From the NCBI GenBank assembly GCA_051252095.1, contig JBPOFK010000006.1:62001-126000 (forward strand): a DNA stretch of 64,000 bases. Direction: 5' to 3'. Shown piece after piece: positions 35,967-44,650 of this stretch (positions are counted from its first letter, which is position 1; each line of letters starts with the position of its first letter). This DNA is from GCA-2401735 sp051252095 (GTDB lineage: Bacteria; Pseudomonadota; Gammaproteobacteria; Burkholderiales; Methylophilaceae). Both the position numbers and the translations under genes were made by a program. The notes under the pieces are model-generated. The model was not told where the DNA came from. It saw only the letters and a list, made by a program, of their open reading frames with translations, and searched no databases.

Positions 35967-36500
35967 TTACTCTTCACCAATTTGGTAGCTTTCATAGCTG
36001 ACTTCTACGATTTTACCAGTAGTAGCATCAACTTCAACTTTCACTTCATCATTGTCCTTTTGTATAATATCAATCTCATAAGACGCTTTACCATCTGATT
36101 CAATCTCATACTCAACTTCAACAACCCTGCCAGGATGCGCTGCTAAAGCAGTTGCTCTTGCTTGCTCTTCTGTAAATTTTGCTTTTGACGCAAATTTTGG
36201 ATCATCCACTGTCACTTCTTCTTCAAGCTCAGTGATTTCTCCAGTCTTCACATTACATTCTACTTCCCAAGCTTTGCCATCAGGCGTTTCAATGTCAAAC
36301 TCATATGTCGGCACTTTATCTTCAACATGGTATTCCAACTTCACGATTTTACCGTCATATTTTGCAAGTGCTTTTTCAGTACACTTCCCTAAACTGTCAT
36401 ATGACTGCGCCTTCAATTTGCCATGATCGCTTTCTGCCATAGCAGTATTTGAAGTTAAAGCAAGCGCCAATAGACTTGCACCAATAGATAATCGAATCAT
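35967..36500 (-). CDS. Periplasmic PepSY-repeat protein
   Basis: 177 residues with a clear signal peptide ending in SNTAMAES, then two PepSY-like repeats (about 30-100 and 105-175), each with a helix, a (K/V)VxxxEYxxE strand and a DxxTGxI-type turn (CNVKTGEI, DATTGKI). PepSY domains are thought to inhibit proteases or bind metal or peptides; the role here is unknown. The protein is very acidic. It is monocistronic, with its own terminator. Confidence 0.75.
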   Translation of the reverse strand: MIRLSIGASLLALALTSNTAMAESDHGKLKAQSYDSLGKCTEKALAKYDGKIVKLEYHVEDKVPTYEFDIETPDGKAWEVECNVKTGEITELEEEVTVDDPKFASKAKFTEEQARATALAAHPGRVVEVEYEIESDGKASYEIDIIQKDNDEVKVEVDATTGKIVEVSYESYQIGEE

Positions 36501-36671
36501 AACAACCTCCGTAGATAATAAAATAAAACTAATGAGTTATTATCAACAAATGCTGCAAAAATCTCAATAGGTTATTGATTTATTTACCTATTTCTTACAT
36601 TTCGGTAACAAATTTGGTTATATATAACCAGTATATTTTTGCAATTGGTTGTATACAACAAATTTAAATGA

Positions 36672-37016
36672 TCATGAAGCCTTCTTCACAAACTGTGATT
36701 TTAGCTTCATCGCGCCGATCCCATCAATTTTGCAGTCGATATCATGATCCCCTCCTACCAACCGGATATTTTTTACTTTTGTGCCCACTTTAACTACAGA
36801 TGAAGAGCCCTTCACTTTCAAATCTTTAATCACTGTTACCGTATCGCCATCATTAAGCACATTACCGTTTGCATCTTTAATCACCGCCCCTTGTTCATCA
36901 TCTCCCAGCACTGGTGTTTTCGACCATTCATGCGCACACTCTGGGCAAACGTATAAGCCTCTATCCTCATAGGTATATTCAGAACCACATTCTGGACATT
37001 TTGGTAAGTCGCTCAT
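36672..37016 (-). CDS. phnA: PhnA-type zinc-ribbon protein
   Basis: 114 residues from ATG 37016 (GGAG 8 bases upstream; an ATG at 37040 adds eight residues). The N-terminal zinc ribbon has Cys7, Cys10, Cys24 and Cys27, followed by the PhnA domain with DGDTVTVIKDLKVKGSS and VGGDHDIDCKIDG. Despite its name the family has no proven role in phosphonate breakdown, and no phn genes are nearby. Confidence 0.88.
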   Translation of the reverse strand: MSDLPKCPECGSEYTYEDRGLYVCPECAHEWSKTPVLGDDEQGAVIKDANGNVLNDGDTVTVIKDLKVKGSSSVVKVGTKVKNIRLVGGDHDIDCKIDGIGAMKLKSQFVKKAS

Positions 37017-37154
37017 TAAGAGACTCCATTTGACAAACATTGATTATAAATCATCTGGTTCCTGCTTATTGAACATTGTCTGCTTAGAATTTGTGAAGCA
37101 ACTATTTCAGTTTCATATTTACTGTGTACAATACGCGATTAAAGAGAGTTTAAA

Positions 37155-37475
37155 ATGAAAAGTTATTCTGAAATTGAAGCCTCTGAATTATCAAGCATGA
37201 TGAGCCAGAGTAAAGTACTGCTAGTTGATGTGAGAAACAATGATGAAGTCGAGCATGGCATGATAAAAGGCGCTATGCATATTCAACTTGCACTATTGCC
37301 ACTACAGTACGATAAATTGAGTAAAGCAGATACGGTTATTTTTTATTGTCATAGCGGCATTAGATCTGCACATGCCGCTGATTTTGCCGTCGCCAAAGGC
37401 GTTCGTGGGGTCTATAATTTAGTCGGTGGTGTCGTCGCTTGGACTAAAGCTGGTTATACGCTCACCAAAAAATAA
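37155..37475 (+). CDS. Single-domain rhodanese sulfurtransferase
   Basis: 106 residues with one rhodanese domain and the active-site loop CHSGIRS (Cys65). It would carry a persulfide and pass sulfur to TusA. It is the first gene of a trio with tusA (22 bases downstream) and a DsrE2-like gene, the rhd-tusA-dsrE2 arrangement known from sulfur-metabolising bacteria. Confidence 0.9.
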   Translation: MKSYSEIEASELSSMMSQSKVLLVDVRNNDEVEHGMIKGAMHIQLALLPLQYDKLSKADTVIFYCHSGIRSAHAADFAVAKGVRGVYNLVGGVVAWTKAGYTLTKK

Positions 37476-37497
37476 ATGATGGAGTGAAAAGATCATA

Positions 37498-37734
37498 ATG
37501 GAATTTGATAAAGAAGTTGATGCACGCAATCTTAACTGCCCGCTACCCATCTTACGCTGTAAAAAAGGGTTAAGCGATATGGAAGCGGAACAAACGCTAA
37601 AAATTATGGCGACTGATCCAGGCTCCGTGAAAGACTTTAATGCTTTTTGTAAGCAGACAGGGCACGAATTAGTGCAAATGGATGAAGCAGATAGCGTTTT
37701 TACTTTCTATATTAAAAAACAGATCAGCGTGTAA
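37498..37734 (+). CDS. tusA: TusA-family sulfur carrier
   Basis: 78 residues with the TusA signature NLNCPLPILRCKKGL, in which Cys14 of the CPxP motif is the sulfur-carrying residue. It lies between the rhodanese and DsrE2-like genes. A general role in tRNA thiolation is possible, but the neighbours point to a dedicated cytoplasmic sulfur relay. Confidence 0.92.
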   Translation: MEFDKEVDARNLNCPLPILRCKKGLSDMEAEQTLKIMATDPGSVKDFNAFCKQTGHELVQMDEADSVFTFYIKKQISV

Positions 37735-37740
37735 CGTTAC

Positions 37741-38208
37741 GTGGCTAAAAAATTAGCCCTCATTGCATCAAAAGGCTCACTTGATTGGGCTTACCCCCCT
37801 TTTATCTTAGCTTCTACGGCTGCTGCATTGGATTATGAAGTGCAGATATTCTTTACCTTTTACGGCCTAACACTGCTTAAAAAAGACATTAGCGATTTAA
37901 AGGTTTCACCAATAGGCAACCCTGCCATGCCAATGCCTGTTCCCATGCCAAACTTAGCGCAGATGTTACCTGGCATGGAAAGCATGGCGACAATGATGAT
38001 GAAACAAAAGATTGCTAAGAAAGGCGTAGCAAGCATTGAGGAATTGCGTAGCGCCTGTTTAGAGAGCGGCGTGAAGCTGATTGCCTGTCAAATGACGGTT
38101 GATTTATTCGACTTTAAACCTGAAGACTTTATTGAGGGTATTGAATTTGGTGGTGCCGCCACCTTCTTCGAATTTGCTGGTGCATCAGATGTGAATTTGT
38201 TTATTTAA
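37741..38208 (+). CDS. DsrE2-like (DsrE/DsrF/DrsH family) sulfur-relay protein
   Basis: 155 residues starting at GTG 37741, 6 bases after tusA. The Rossmann-like DsrE fold is seen in KLALIASKGSLDWAYPPF, and the conserved Cys116 (LIACQMT) with Cys106 fit DsrE2. A Met/Pro-rich insert (about 60-90) is typical of DsrE2 and often predicted to be membrane-associated. No dsrAB or hdr genes are visible, so the final sulfur acceptor is unknown. Its end overlaps the convergent small membrane protein gene. Confidence 0.85.
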   Translation: MAKKLALIASKGSLDWAYPPFILASTAAALDYEVQIFFTFYGLTLLKKDISDLKVSPIGNPAMPMPVPMPNLAQMLPGMESMATMMMKQKIAKKGVASIEELRSACLESGVKLIACQMTVDLFDFKPEDFIEGIEFGGAATFFEFAGASDVNLFI

Positions 38209-38443
38209 ATCGCTTACCTTCTGTTCTATCGCGTATTTGAGCAAGGAAGTTAAGCATAAATGGCAACATCAACAGCACACCTAATATAATCATCATCCAA
38301 CCAGAGCTATCAAACCGTAATGCAGGTGGCAATATATCAAGCCCTGCCACCTTTTTAGCTAAGCCTAAAGCAAACAAAGTAGCTCCAATTCCATCAAGTA
38401 CTAACAAATCCCAACGCAATTTAAACACTGGCTTATCACTCAT
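38201..38443 (-). CDS. Small two-helix membrane protein downstream of valS
   Basis: 80 residues with two hydrophobic segments (about 13-30 and 48-68) and a basic C-terminus. It may belong to the DUF1418/YbjC type, but I am not sure. It starts 8 bases after the valS stop and so is probably co-transcribed with it. It overlaps the convergent dsrE2-like gene by 8 bases. Confidence 0.6.
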   Translation of the reverse strand: MSDKPVFKLRWDLLVLDGIGATLFALGLAKKVAGLDILPPALRFDSSGWMMIILGVLLMLPFMLNFLAQIRDRTEGKRFK

Positions 38444-38451
38444 ATTGACCC

Positions 38452-41292
38452 CTAGTTTAATTTGGCAAGTTGCGCCTCTAATTTTTCTAGCTGTGAAGTA
38501 AACTCAACTAATCGTACTTTTTCTTGTTCAACTACGTCAATCGGCGCGCGTGAAACAAAATTTTCATTACTTAACTTACCATTCGCTTTGGCAATCTCAC
38601 CCGCTAAACGAGTAACCTCTTTACCAAGGCGCTCTTTTTCCGCTGCAACATCAATCTCAACTTCTAGCATTAAGCGATAATCCCCAGCCAGCATAACTGG
38701 CGCATCGGCTTCAGGCAATGCCGTTTCAATTTTAACCGTTTCAAGTTTTGCGAGTGCTTTTAGATACGGCGCATAAGCTGCAAGTGTTTCATGATCACCC
38801 TCTACAACCAAAGGCACTTTTGAGGAAGGTGATATACCCATCTCACCGCGCAAGCTTCTGCAAGCATCAACAAACGCTTTTAATTTTTGCACCCAGGCCT
38901 CTGCTGCCTCGTCTATCTTTTTGGGCTCTGTTTTAGGGTAGGCCTCCAGCATAATGCTAGCACCAGTTCTGCCATTCATCTTACCGATTGTTTGCCAAAT
39001 TTCTTCGGTAATAAACGGAATAATCGGATGTGCTAACCGTAATATGGTTTCCAAAACACGTAGCAAAGTGCGCCGTGTCGCCCGTTTTGTTGCATCTGTT
39101 CCATCTTGGAGCTGCACTTTTGCAATTTCCAAATACCAGTCACAATACTCATCCCATACAAACTCATAAATGGATTTAGCTGCCAAATCAAAACGGTAAT
39201 CTGCAAAAGCATGCTCCACTTCAGCTTCTGTTTTTTGTAAGATAGAAACAATCCAGCGGTCTGCTTGTGAGAAATGTAGATAGCCTTCCGGACCACAGTC
39301 GGATTTACAATCTCCCATGCCATTGTCTTGGCCTTCGGTATTCATCAGCACAAAGCGAGTTGCATTCCAAAGTTTGTTACAGAAGTTGCGATACCCTTCA
39401 CAACGGTGTAAATCAAACTTAATATCCCGTCCAGGGCTAGCTAATGCTGCAAACGTAAATCTTAGCGCATCCGTACCATAGGCGGCGATACCTTCTGGGA
39501 ATTCTTTTTTTGTCCGCTTTTCAATTTTTGCAGCATCTTTTGGATTCATTAATCCCGTTGTACGTTTTTTAATCAGTTCATCTAAAGCAATACCATCAAT
39601 CAAATCAATGGGGTCTAATACGTTACCCTTAGACTTAGACATTTTTTGGCCTTCGGCATCACGAATCAAGCCATGTACATACACGTGTTTGAATGGAATT
39701 TTTCCAGTGATGTGCTTAGTCATCATCACCATACGTGCTACCCAGAAAAAGATAATGTCAAAACCAGTCACCAGCACAGAGGATGGTAAGAACTGCTGCA
39801 ATGCCTGATTTTGCGCATCTATCGCGTCATCTCCGGTCCAATCGAGCGTTGAAAACGGCCATAATGCAGATGAGTACCATGTATCTAATACGTCATCATC
39901 ACGCTTTAGGGCACCTGTGTAGCCATCCTTCTCAGCCAATAATTTAGCTTCGGCTTCATCATGTGCCACATAGATTTGACCATTGTCACCATACCAGGCG
40001 GGAATCTGATGCCCCCACCACAGCTGTCGAGAAATACACCAGTCTTGAATATTATTCAGCCATTGGTTATAGGTGTTGACCCAGTTTTCTGGATAAAACT
40101 TAATTTCTCCATTGGCAACTACTTCAAGTGCTTTTTCGGTAATGCTTTTGCCATCAGCTGATGGTTTGCTCATTGCCACAAACCATTGATCTGTCAGCAT
40201 TGGCTCTATGACAATACCAGTACGATCACCACGCGGTACTTTGAGTTTGTGCTTTTCTACTTTTACTAAGTAACCTTGCTCTTCAAGGTCAGTGACCACT
40301 TGCTTACGCGCAGCGAACCGCTCCAAGCCTTGGTACTGACTAGGCGCTTCCTTATTGACATACCCTTCAAGGTTTAAAATACCAATCATCGGTAATTGAT
40401 GACGCTGCCCAACCGCATAATCGTTAAAATCATGGGCGGGGGTAACTTTAACGCATCCTGTTCCAAAATCTTTGTCCACATAGTCATCGGCAATCACAGG
40501 AATCTCGCGACCACAGAGTGGCAAGCTGACTTTTTTACCAATAATATGTTTGTAGCGCTCATCTTCAGGATGCACCATCACTGCCACATCGCCTAACATG
40601 GTTTCAGGCCGCGTAGTAGCTACCGTTAAGTGACCTGATCCATCAGCTAAAGGATAGTTAATGTGCCACATTGAGCCGTCTTCTTCCTCTTGCACAACCT
40701 CTAAATCAGATACAGCTGTACCGAGTTTCACATCCCAATTGACTAAGCGTTTCCCACGATAGATTAATCCTTCGTTATACAAGCGGACGAAGGTTTCTGT
40801 CACCACCTTGTTAAGGCCTGCATCCATAGTAAAACGTTCGCGTGACCAGTCTGGTGAAGTGCCTAAGCGACGCATTTGTTTAGTAATGGTGCCGCCTGAA
40901 TACTCTTTCCAATCCCATACTTTTTCTAGGAATTTTTCACGGCCTAAGTCATGGCGCGATACGCCTTGCGCATCTAACTGACGCTCCACAACAATTTGCG
41001 TGGCAATCCCCGCATGATCGGTTCCTGGCTGCCATAATGTATTATCTCCGCGCATACGATGATAGCGCGTCAGTGCATCCATCAGTGTTTGATTAAAGCC
41101 ATGACCCATGTGCAGCGTCCCTGTCACGTTTGGCGGTGGCAATAAAATACAAAAATTATCTTTTACGCCTGGATTAATACCTGCTGCGTAATAACCTTGT
41201 CCTTCCCAATAGGCATACCATTTATTTTCTATGGCGTTGGGATCAAAAGGTTTATCTAGTGCGTTTTCTGGAGTTTGAGTCGTTGTATTCAT
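38452..41292 (-). CDS. valS: Valyl-tRNA synthetase
   Basis: 946 residues, the usual length for bacterial ValRS. The class I HIGH motif is HMGH in NVTGTLHMGHGF (about residue 60), KMSKS is present around residue 550 (QKMSKSKGN), the CP1 editing domain lies between them, and the C-terminal coiled-coil tRNA-binding arm ends the protein. It attaches valine to tRNA-Val and edits threonine. A stop in the preceding gene and a 42-base gap separate it from the next upstream gene. Confidence 0.97.
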   Translation of the reverse strand: MNTTTQTPENALDKPFDPNAIENKWYAYWEGQGYYAAGINPGVKDNFCILLPPPNVTGTLHMGHGFNQTLMDALTRYHRMRGDNTLWQPGTDHAGIATQIVVERQLDAQGVSRHDLGREKFLEKVWDWKEYSGGTITKQMRRLGTSPDWSRERFTMDAGLNKVVTETFVRLYNEGLIYRGKRLVNWDVKLGTAVSDLEVVQEEEDGSMWHINYPLADGSGHLTVATTRPETMLGDVAVMVHPEDERYKHIIGKKVSLPLCGREIPVIADDYVDKDFGTGCVKVTPAHDFNDYAVGQRHQLPMIGILNLEGYVNKEAPSQYQGLERFAARKQVVTDLEEQGYLVKVEKHKLKVPRGDRTGIVIEPMLTDQWFVAMSKPSADGKSITEKALEVVANGEIKFYPENWVNTYNQWLNNIQDWCISRQLWWGHQIPAWYGDNGQIYVAHDEAEAKLLAEKDGYTGALKRDDDVLDTWYSSALWPFSTLDWTGDDAIDAQNQALQQFLPSSVLVTGFDIIFFWVARMVMMTKHITGKIPFKHVYVHGLIRDAEGQKMSKSKGNVLDPIDLIDGIALDELIKKRTTGLMNPKDAAKIEKRTKKEFPEGIAAYGTDALRFTFAALASPGRDIKFDLHRCEGYRNFCNKLWNATRFVLMNTEGQDNGMGDCKSDCGPEGYLHFSQADRWIVSILQKTEAEVEHAFADYRFDLAAKSIYEFVWDEYCDWYLEIAKVQLQDGTDATKRATRRTLLRVLETILRLAHPIIPFITEEIWQTIGKMNGRTGASIMLEAYPKTEPKKIDEAAEAWVQKLKAFVDACRSLRGEMGISPSSKVPLVVEGDHETLAAYAPYLKALAKLETVKIETALPEADAPVMLAGDYRLMLEVEIDVAAEKERLGKEVTRLAGEIAKANGKLSNENFVSRAPIDVVEQEKVRLVEFTSQLEKLEAQLAKLN

Positions 41293-41334
41293 ATGCGCGT
41301 GATTTTACCACAGACATCGCTATGCAAAGCCGTA

Positions 41335-42219
41335 TTAGAGCAACCGTAATGCGATTAATATGCCTGTTAATACAGCAAGATGCAGGATAACCCAATGCCG
41401 ATGGCCCCTCCGCAAATGGTCTGGTGCCATACCAGAAAGCAGATAAAGTTGCCCATTTGTTGGCGCTGATATCTCAAAGCTCCCAGTATGCGCTTTATTC
41501 ATTGCTGTTCTCGTGGCTTCTTCGCGCGCCTGTGCACGTGCTTTTTCCCATTCTTCTTGGTCAATTTCACCATTTCGGTCCAAATCAAATCTCATGAGCA
41601 TTTTGCTTGGATTTAATTTCCAATCACTGATGACTTGGCCCATGCGCTGCTTAATGTCTTCTGCACTGGTGAAATGATGGCGTGTATCTAAATGTCCGAT
41701 TAAATATAATGGCTCTTGCTCAGGTAAATATGCTTCTACATAACGATGGTTATGTTTGTAACTGGTTTTTTTTAACATATGAATAACCTCAGACCCGTGT
41801 GGGTTTACGGTGCAGGTGCCAGTATCATCGGTTAATTGAAATACAGCATCACTTTGTTTGTAATCAACTAATCGCCATAAATTTTGATGGTCCCGTGCAT
41901 AGGCCCAAGAGCGATACCACACGCAAGGAATTCCATGCAAAGGTGTTTTGATTAGTATTGCAGTTGTTGCAATACCTTTAAACTCAACATAGCCTTGTGC
42001 CGCCGCCGCAATCGTAGAAACAGGCGCTTTTGCAATCGCCAAATAACGCCAGAAGTTAAACGCAAAAGCAAATAATGCCAACAGACTTAAGCTAAGCAGT
42101 ATTTGCTGAATAATGGCTTTAGAGAGTTCTTCTGTAAAAAACAAGCCTGCGAATAGCAGGCCTAGGTATATGCCACATGCGAATAAATTCACATAATGGC
42201 TAGTCCATCGTTTAAACAT
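41335..42219 (-). CDS. GIDE-domain membrane protein with an EF-hand
   Basis: 294 residues with membrane helices near 12-28, 40-57 and 275-293. Residues 75-180 resemble the GIDE/E3-ligase-like domain (YVEFKGIATTAI...GIPCVWYR) that in bacteria occurs beside LemA. An apparently intact EF-hand loop spans 212-223 (D-L-D-R-N-G-E-I-D-Q-E-E), so calcium may control it. Its start abuts the lemA stop, so the two form an operon. The biochemical function is unknown. Confidence 0.7.
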   Translation of the reverse strand: MFKRWTSHYVNLFACGIYLGLLFAGLFFTEELSKAIIQQILLSLSLLALFAFAFNFWRYLAIAKAPVSTIAAAAQGYVEFKGIATTAILIKTPLHGIPCVWYRSWAYARDHQNLWRLVDYKQSDAVFQLTDDTGTCTVNPHGSEVIHMLKKTSYKHNHRYVEAYLPEQEPLYLIGHLDTRHHFTSAEDIKQRMGQVISDWKLNPSKMLMRFDLDRNGEIDQEEWEKARAQAREEATRTAMNKAHTGSFEISAPTNGQLYLLSGMAPDHLRRGHRHWVILHLAVLTGILIALRLL

Positions 42220-42780
42220 TTAACTATTAAAACGCTGATTAACATCAATATCTTTGAGTTCTGCTGAAGCGAACTTCAACAAATTTAGCTCATTGAACCC
42301 TAACAATTTAGCCACAATTAAATCTGGAAACTGTTGCACGCGCACATTATTAACATTCACGCTATCGTTATAGAACTCTCTTCTGTCTGCGATGGCATTT
42401 TCAAGACCAGTTATTCTACTTTGCAGCGCATTAAAGCTTTGGTCAGCTTTTAAATCCGGATAATTTTCAGCCAAGGCAAATAAACTACCCAAACTGCCTT
42501 GCAAAGCAGACTCTGCTGCTGCTAATCCCAAAACATCTTTATGCTCCCGCGCACTGTCCACACCTGCACGCGCTTTAATGACTTTCTCTAATGTTTCCTG
42601 TTCATGCTTCATATAAGCTTTGCACGTATCAATCAGCTTTGGCAACTCATCGTTACGTTGCTTAAGCAAAACATCAATATTGGCCCACGCTTTACTGACA
42701 TTATTCTTAATCGACACCAAACTATTATAGGTAAATACAAAATAAATAATGATTACAGCAAGTACAATGAGTAGCTCCAT
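42220..42780 (-). CDS. lemA: LemA family protein
   Basis: 186 residues with an N-terminal membrane anchor (about 2-18) and the long helical LemA domain with YNSLVSIKNNVSKAWANIDV and LLKQRNDELPKLI. LemA proteins are widespread and of unclear function; some are linked to envelope stress or to GIDE-domain partners, as here. It lies 12 bases after the photolyase-like gene, all on the minus strand. Confidence 0.92.
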   Translation of the reverse strand: MELLIVLAVIIIYFVFTYNSLVSIKNNVSKAWANIDVLLKQRNDELPKLIDTCKAYMKHEQETLEKVIKARAGVDSAREHKDVLGLAAAESALQGSLGSLFALAENYPDLKADQSFNALQSRITGLENAIADRREFYNDSVNVNNVRVQQFPDLIVAKLLGFNELNLLKFASAELKDIDVNQRFNS

Positions 42781-42792
42781 CTTAATTAGCCC

Positions 42793-44040
42793 CTAGGTTT
42801 CTTTTGGTTGTATTGTAATTTCATCCCCGAACATTTCTTGCCCAACCTTGCTCCAATAGCGAGAGAATCGCTTTAACCGTTTTTCACTAATTTCAGCATC
42901 TGTAAACGGCATTTCTGCTTGCCACTGCACTTTAAAAGGCTCAAGCAAGTGTTTAATTTCCAGGTTCGGTGTATTTTGTGTGGTAAGTTGCCCAACACCA
43001 CGCTCTTCTAACACTTGATAAGTGTCTCCAAGCCAGACTTCCACGCCAGAAAGCTCATTCAAACAATCGGCAACAAACTGTATACGTTTCAATGGCCACT
43101 TGCCATGCAATAAATCATCAAACACAAAGAATTTTGGCAAGGAATTTTTCAGCAATGGGTGTGCTGCCGATAGCATTTCATCATGCACAAACACGGCTTT
43201 TGCCGATTTTGTTGAGAACGTTACCGCAGGGGCTTTTGTAATTTTTCTTGGTATCAAGGGCTCAAATTCGCCTTCAGGAAACAGTTTGGCCTCAAGCATT
43301 TCCATGCTTGCGTCAAATGGACATCCGACTTTACAAGTAGCACAATGCTTTTCGCCTGTGTGCCGAGCCAACACATCTTTATTAAAATAATACGGTTTAT
43401 TACTAAATGTTGAAGCAACCCATTGCCAAGATAAATGATTCGACGCTTTGTCGCCATCCAGCAAGTGATGCTCAAACCAATCCGCAGCCTCTCGCCAGTC
43501 CACTTTTAACCAATGCACTATATAAGCTGCAAACCATTTACGCGCATGATTATGCACATAACCATCATTCATTAAATCTCTAACAAATGAATCCATACAT
43601 GGCAAACCGGTAATCATCTGCCGTACATAATCTGGCATTGGCTTATCGCTAATGGGCACTTTGGCCTCTTCTATATTATTAAGTATGCCATTGCCTTCTT
43701 TATACCAAACGCGGCGCCAATAATCGCGCCTTGCAAGCTCAAATATAATTTTTTCTGACTTAATACCATGTTGGCTTCGAAGTTTATCTGCCGCTTCTTT
43801 TAAGGTTAGACAGCCATGCCGAAAGTAAGGCGAAAGTTTACTCACAGCCCCATTTAGAAAATCGCGATTTCGATTATAGGCATCCAGATTAAGGCTATTC
43901 ATCCGCTTAACTGCCTCATTCCTCCCTCCTGGCCACTCATCACTTAAGTGAGTGCCAGAAGCTTGAGGAAACATCCTTTTTATGTACTGTAAACGTTCAG
44001 CCCTATCTCGGGGTAACGCAAGTTTATATGTTTTTCCCAT
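42793..44040 (-). CDS. Circularly permuted cryptochrome/photolyase-like flavoprotein
   Basis: 415 residues in which the photolyase domains appear in reversed order. Residues 30-225 hold the FAD-binding motifs in normal order: W-P-G-G-R-N-E-A, SKLSPYFRHGCL (67-78), ELARRDYWRRVW, HNHARKW (163-169) and LLDGDKASNHLSWQW (193-207). Residues 280-345 look like the alpha/beta antenna domain that normally comes first, and RFSRYWSKV near the end matches the usual linker before the FAD domain. Cys148, Cys233, Cys236 and Cys240 resemble the cluster ligands of Fe-S photolyases. It may repair UV lesions or sense blue light; substrate not decidable from sequence. Confidence 0.72.
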   Translation of the reverse strand: MGKTYKLALPRDRAERLQYIKRMFPQASGTHLSDEWPGGRNEAVKRMNSLNLDAYNRNRDFLNGAVSKLSPYFRHGCLTLKEAADKLRSQHGIKSEKIIFELARRDYWRRVWYKEGNGILNNIEEAKVPISDKPMPDYVRQMITGLPCMDSFVRDLMNDGYVHNHARKWFAAYIVHWLKVDWREAADWFEHHLLDGDKASNHLSWQWVASTFSNKPYYFNKDVLARHTGEKHCATCKVGCPFDASMEMLEAKLFPEGEFEPLIPRKITKAPAVTFSTKSAKAVFVHDEMLSAAHPLLKNSLPKFFVFDDLLHGKWPLKRIQFVADCLNELSGVEVWLGDTYQVLEERGVGQLTTQNTPNLEIKHLLEPFKVQWQAEMPFTDAEISEKRLKRFSRYWSKVGQEMFGDEITIQPKET

Positions 44041-44184
44041 AGCGTATTTTTTTAATGTCTTATATTAGTTTACACTTATTTCATAATCTTAAGCTTTTAC
44101 AATGACAATAACGCGTAAGATTATTAATAACAACAAGAAAAAGTGCTAAGATACGCAACAAATGACAACCTTAAAGAGGTTTTT

Positions 44185-44628
44185 ATGATAGAAGCAATGT
44201 GGGTGTGGGGTGCACTAGGTCTCATCCTTTTGTCAGTTGAAATGGCAATTGGCACTTTTGATATCTTATGGTTTGGTGTTGCAGCGTTATGCGTTGCAGT
44301 CATGATGTGGCTTTTTCCAAACACACCACATGCCGTTCAATACACTATTTTTGCTGCACTCTCTTTAACATCACTCGCCGTCTGGCGCCTTTATTATAAA
44401 AAAACAGAAACACATTCACGGATTGGTCAATCTCAAGGTGAGGAAATTGGAAGAGTTGGGACCATTATTGAAGTTTGCAGCGCAACCCAAAATGGCAAAA
44501 TTAAGTTTGCGCAAGGACTTATGGGCGCGCGTGAATGGCCTGCTGTTTCAAATGAAAATATTAGTGTTGGCACAGAAGCAACCGTGGTTGCCGTAGAAGG
44601 TAATGCTTTACGAGTCAAGGCTGTTTAA
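44185..44628 (+). CDS. NfeD-like membrane protein
   Basis: 147 residues from ATG 44185, preceded by AAAGAGG; an earlier ATG at 44143 lacks a ribosome site. Two or three membrane helices (about 4-75) are followed by an OB-fold domain (about 85-147) ending VEGNALRVKAV, the short NfeD layout. NfeD proteins partner stomatin-like proteins, and the stomatin gene follows after 22 bases. Confidence 0.88.
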   Translation: MIEAMWVWGALGLILLSVEMAIGTFDILWFGVAALCVAVMMWLFPNTPHAVQYTIFAALSLTSLAVWRLYYKKTETHSRIGQSQGEEIGRVGTIIEVCSATQNGKIKFAQGLMGAREWPAVSNENISVGTEATVVAVEGNALRVKAV

Positions 44629-44650
44629 TTTAAATCAATAGGAAAAAATC

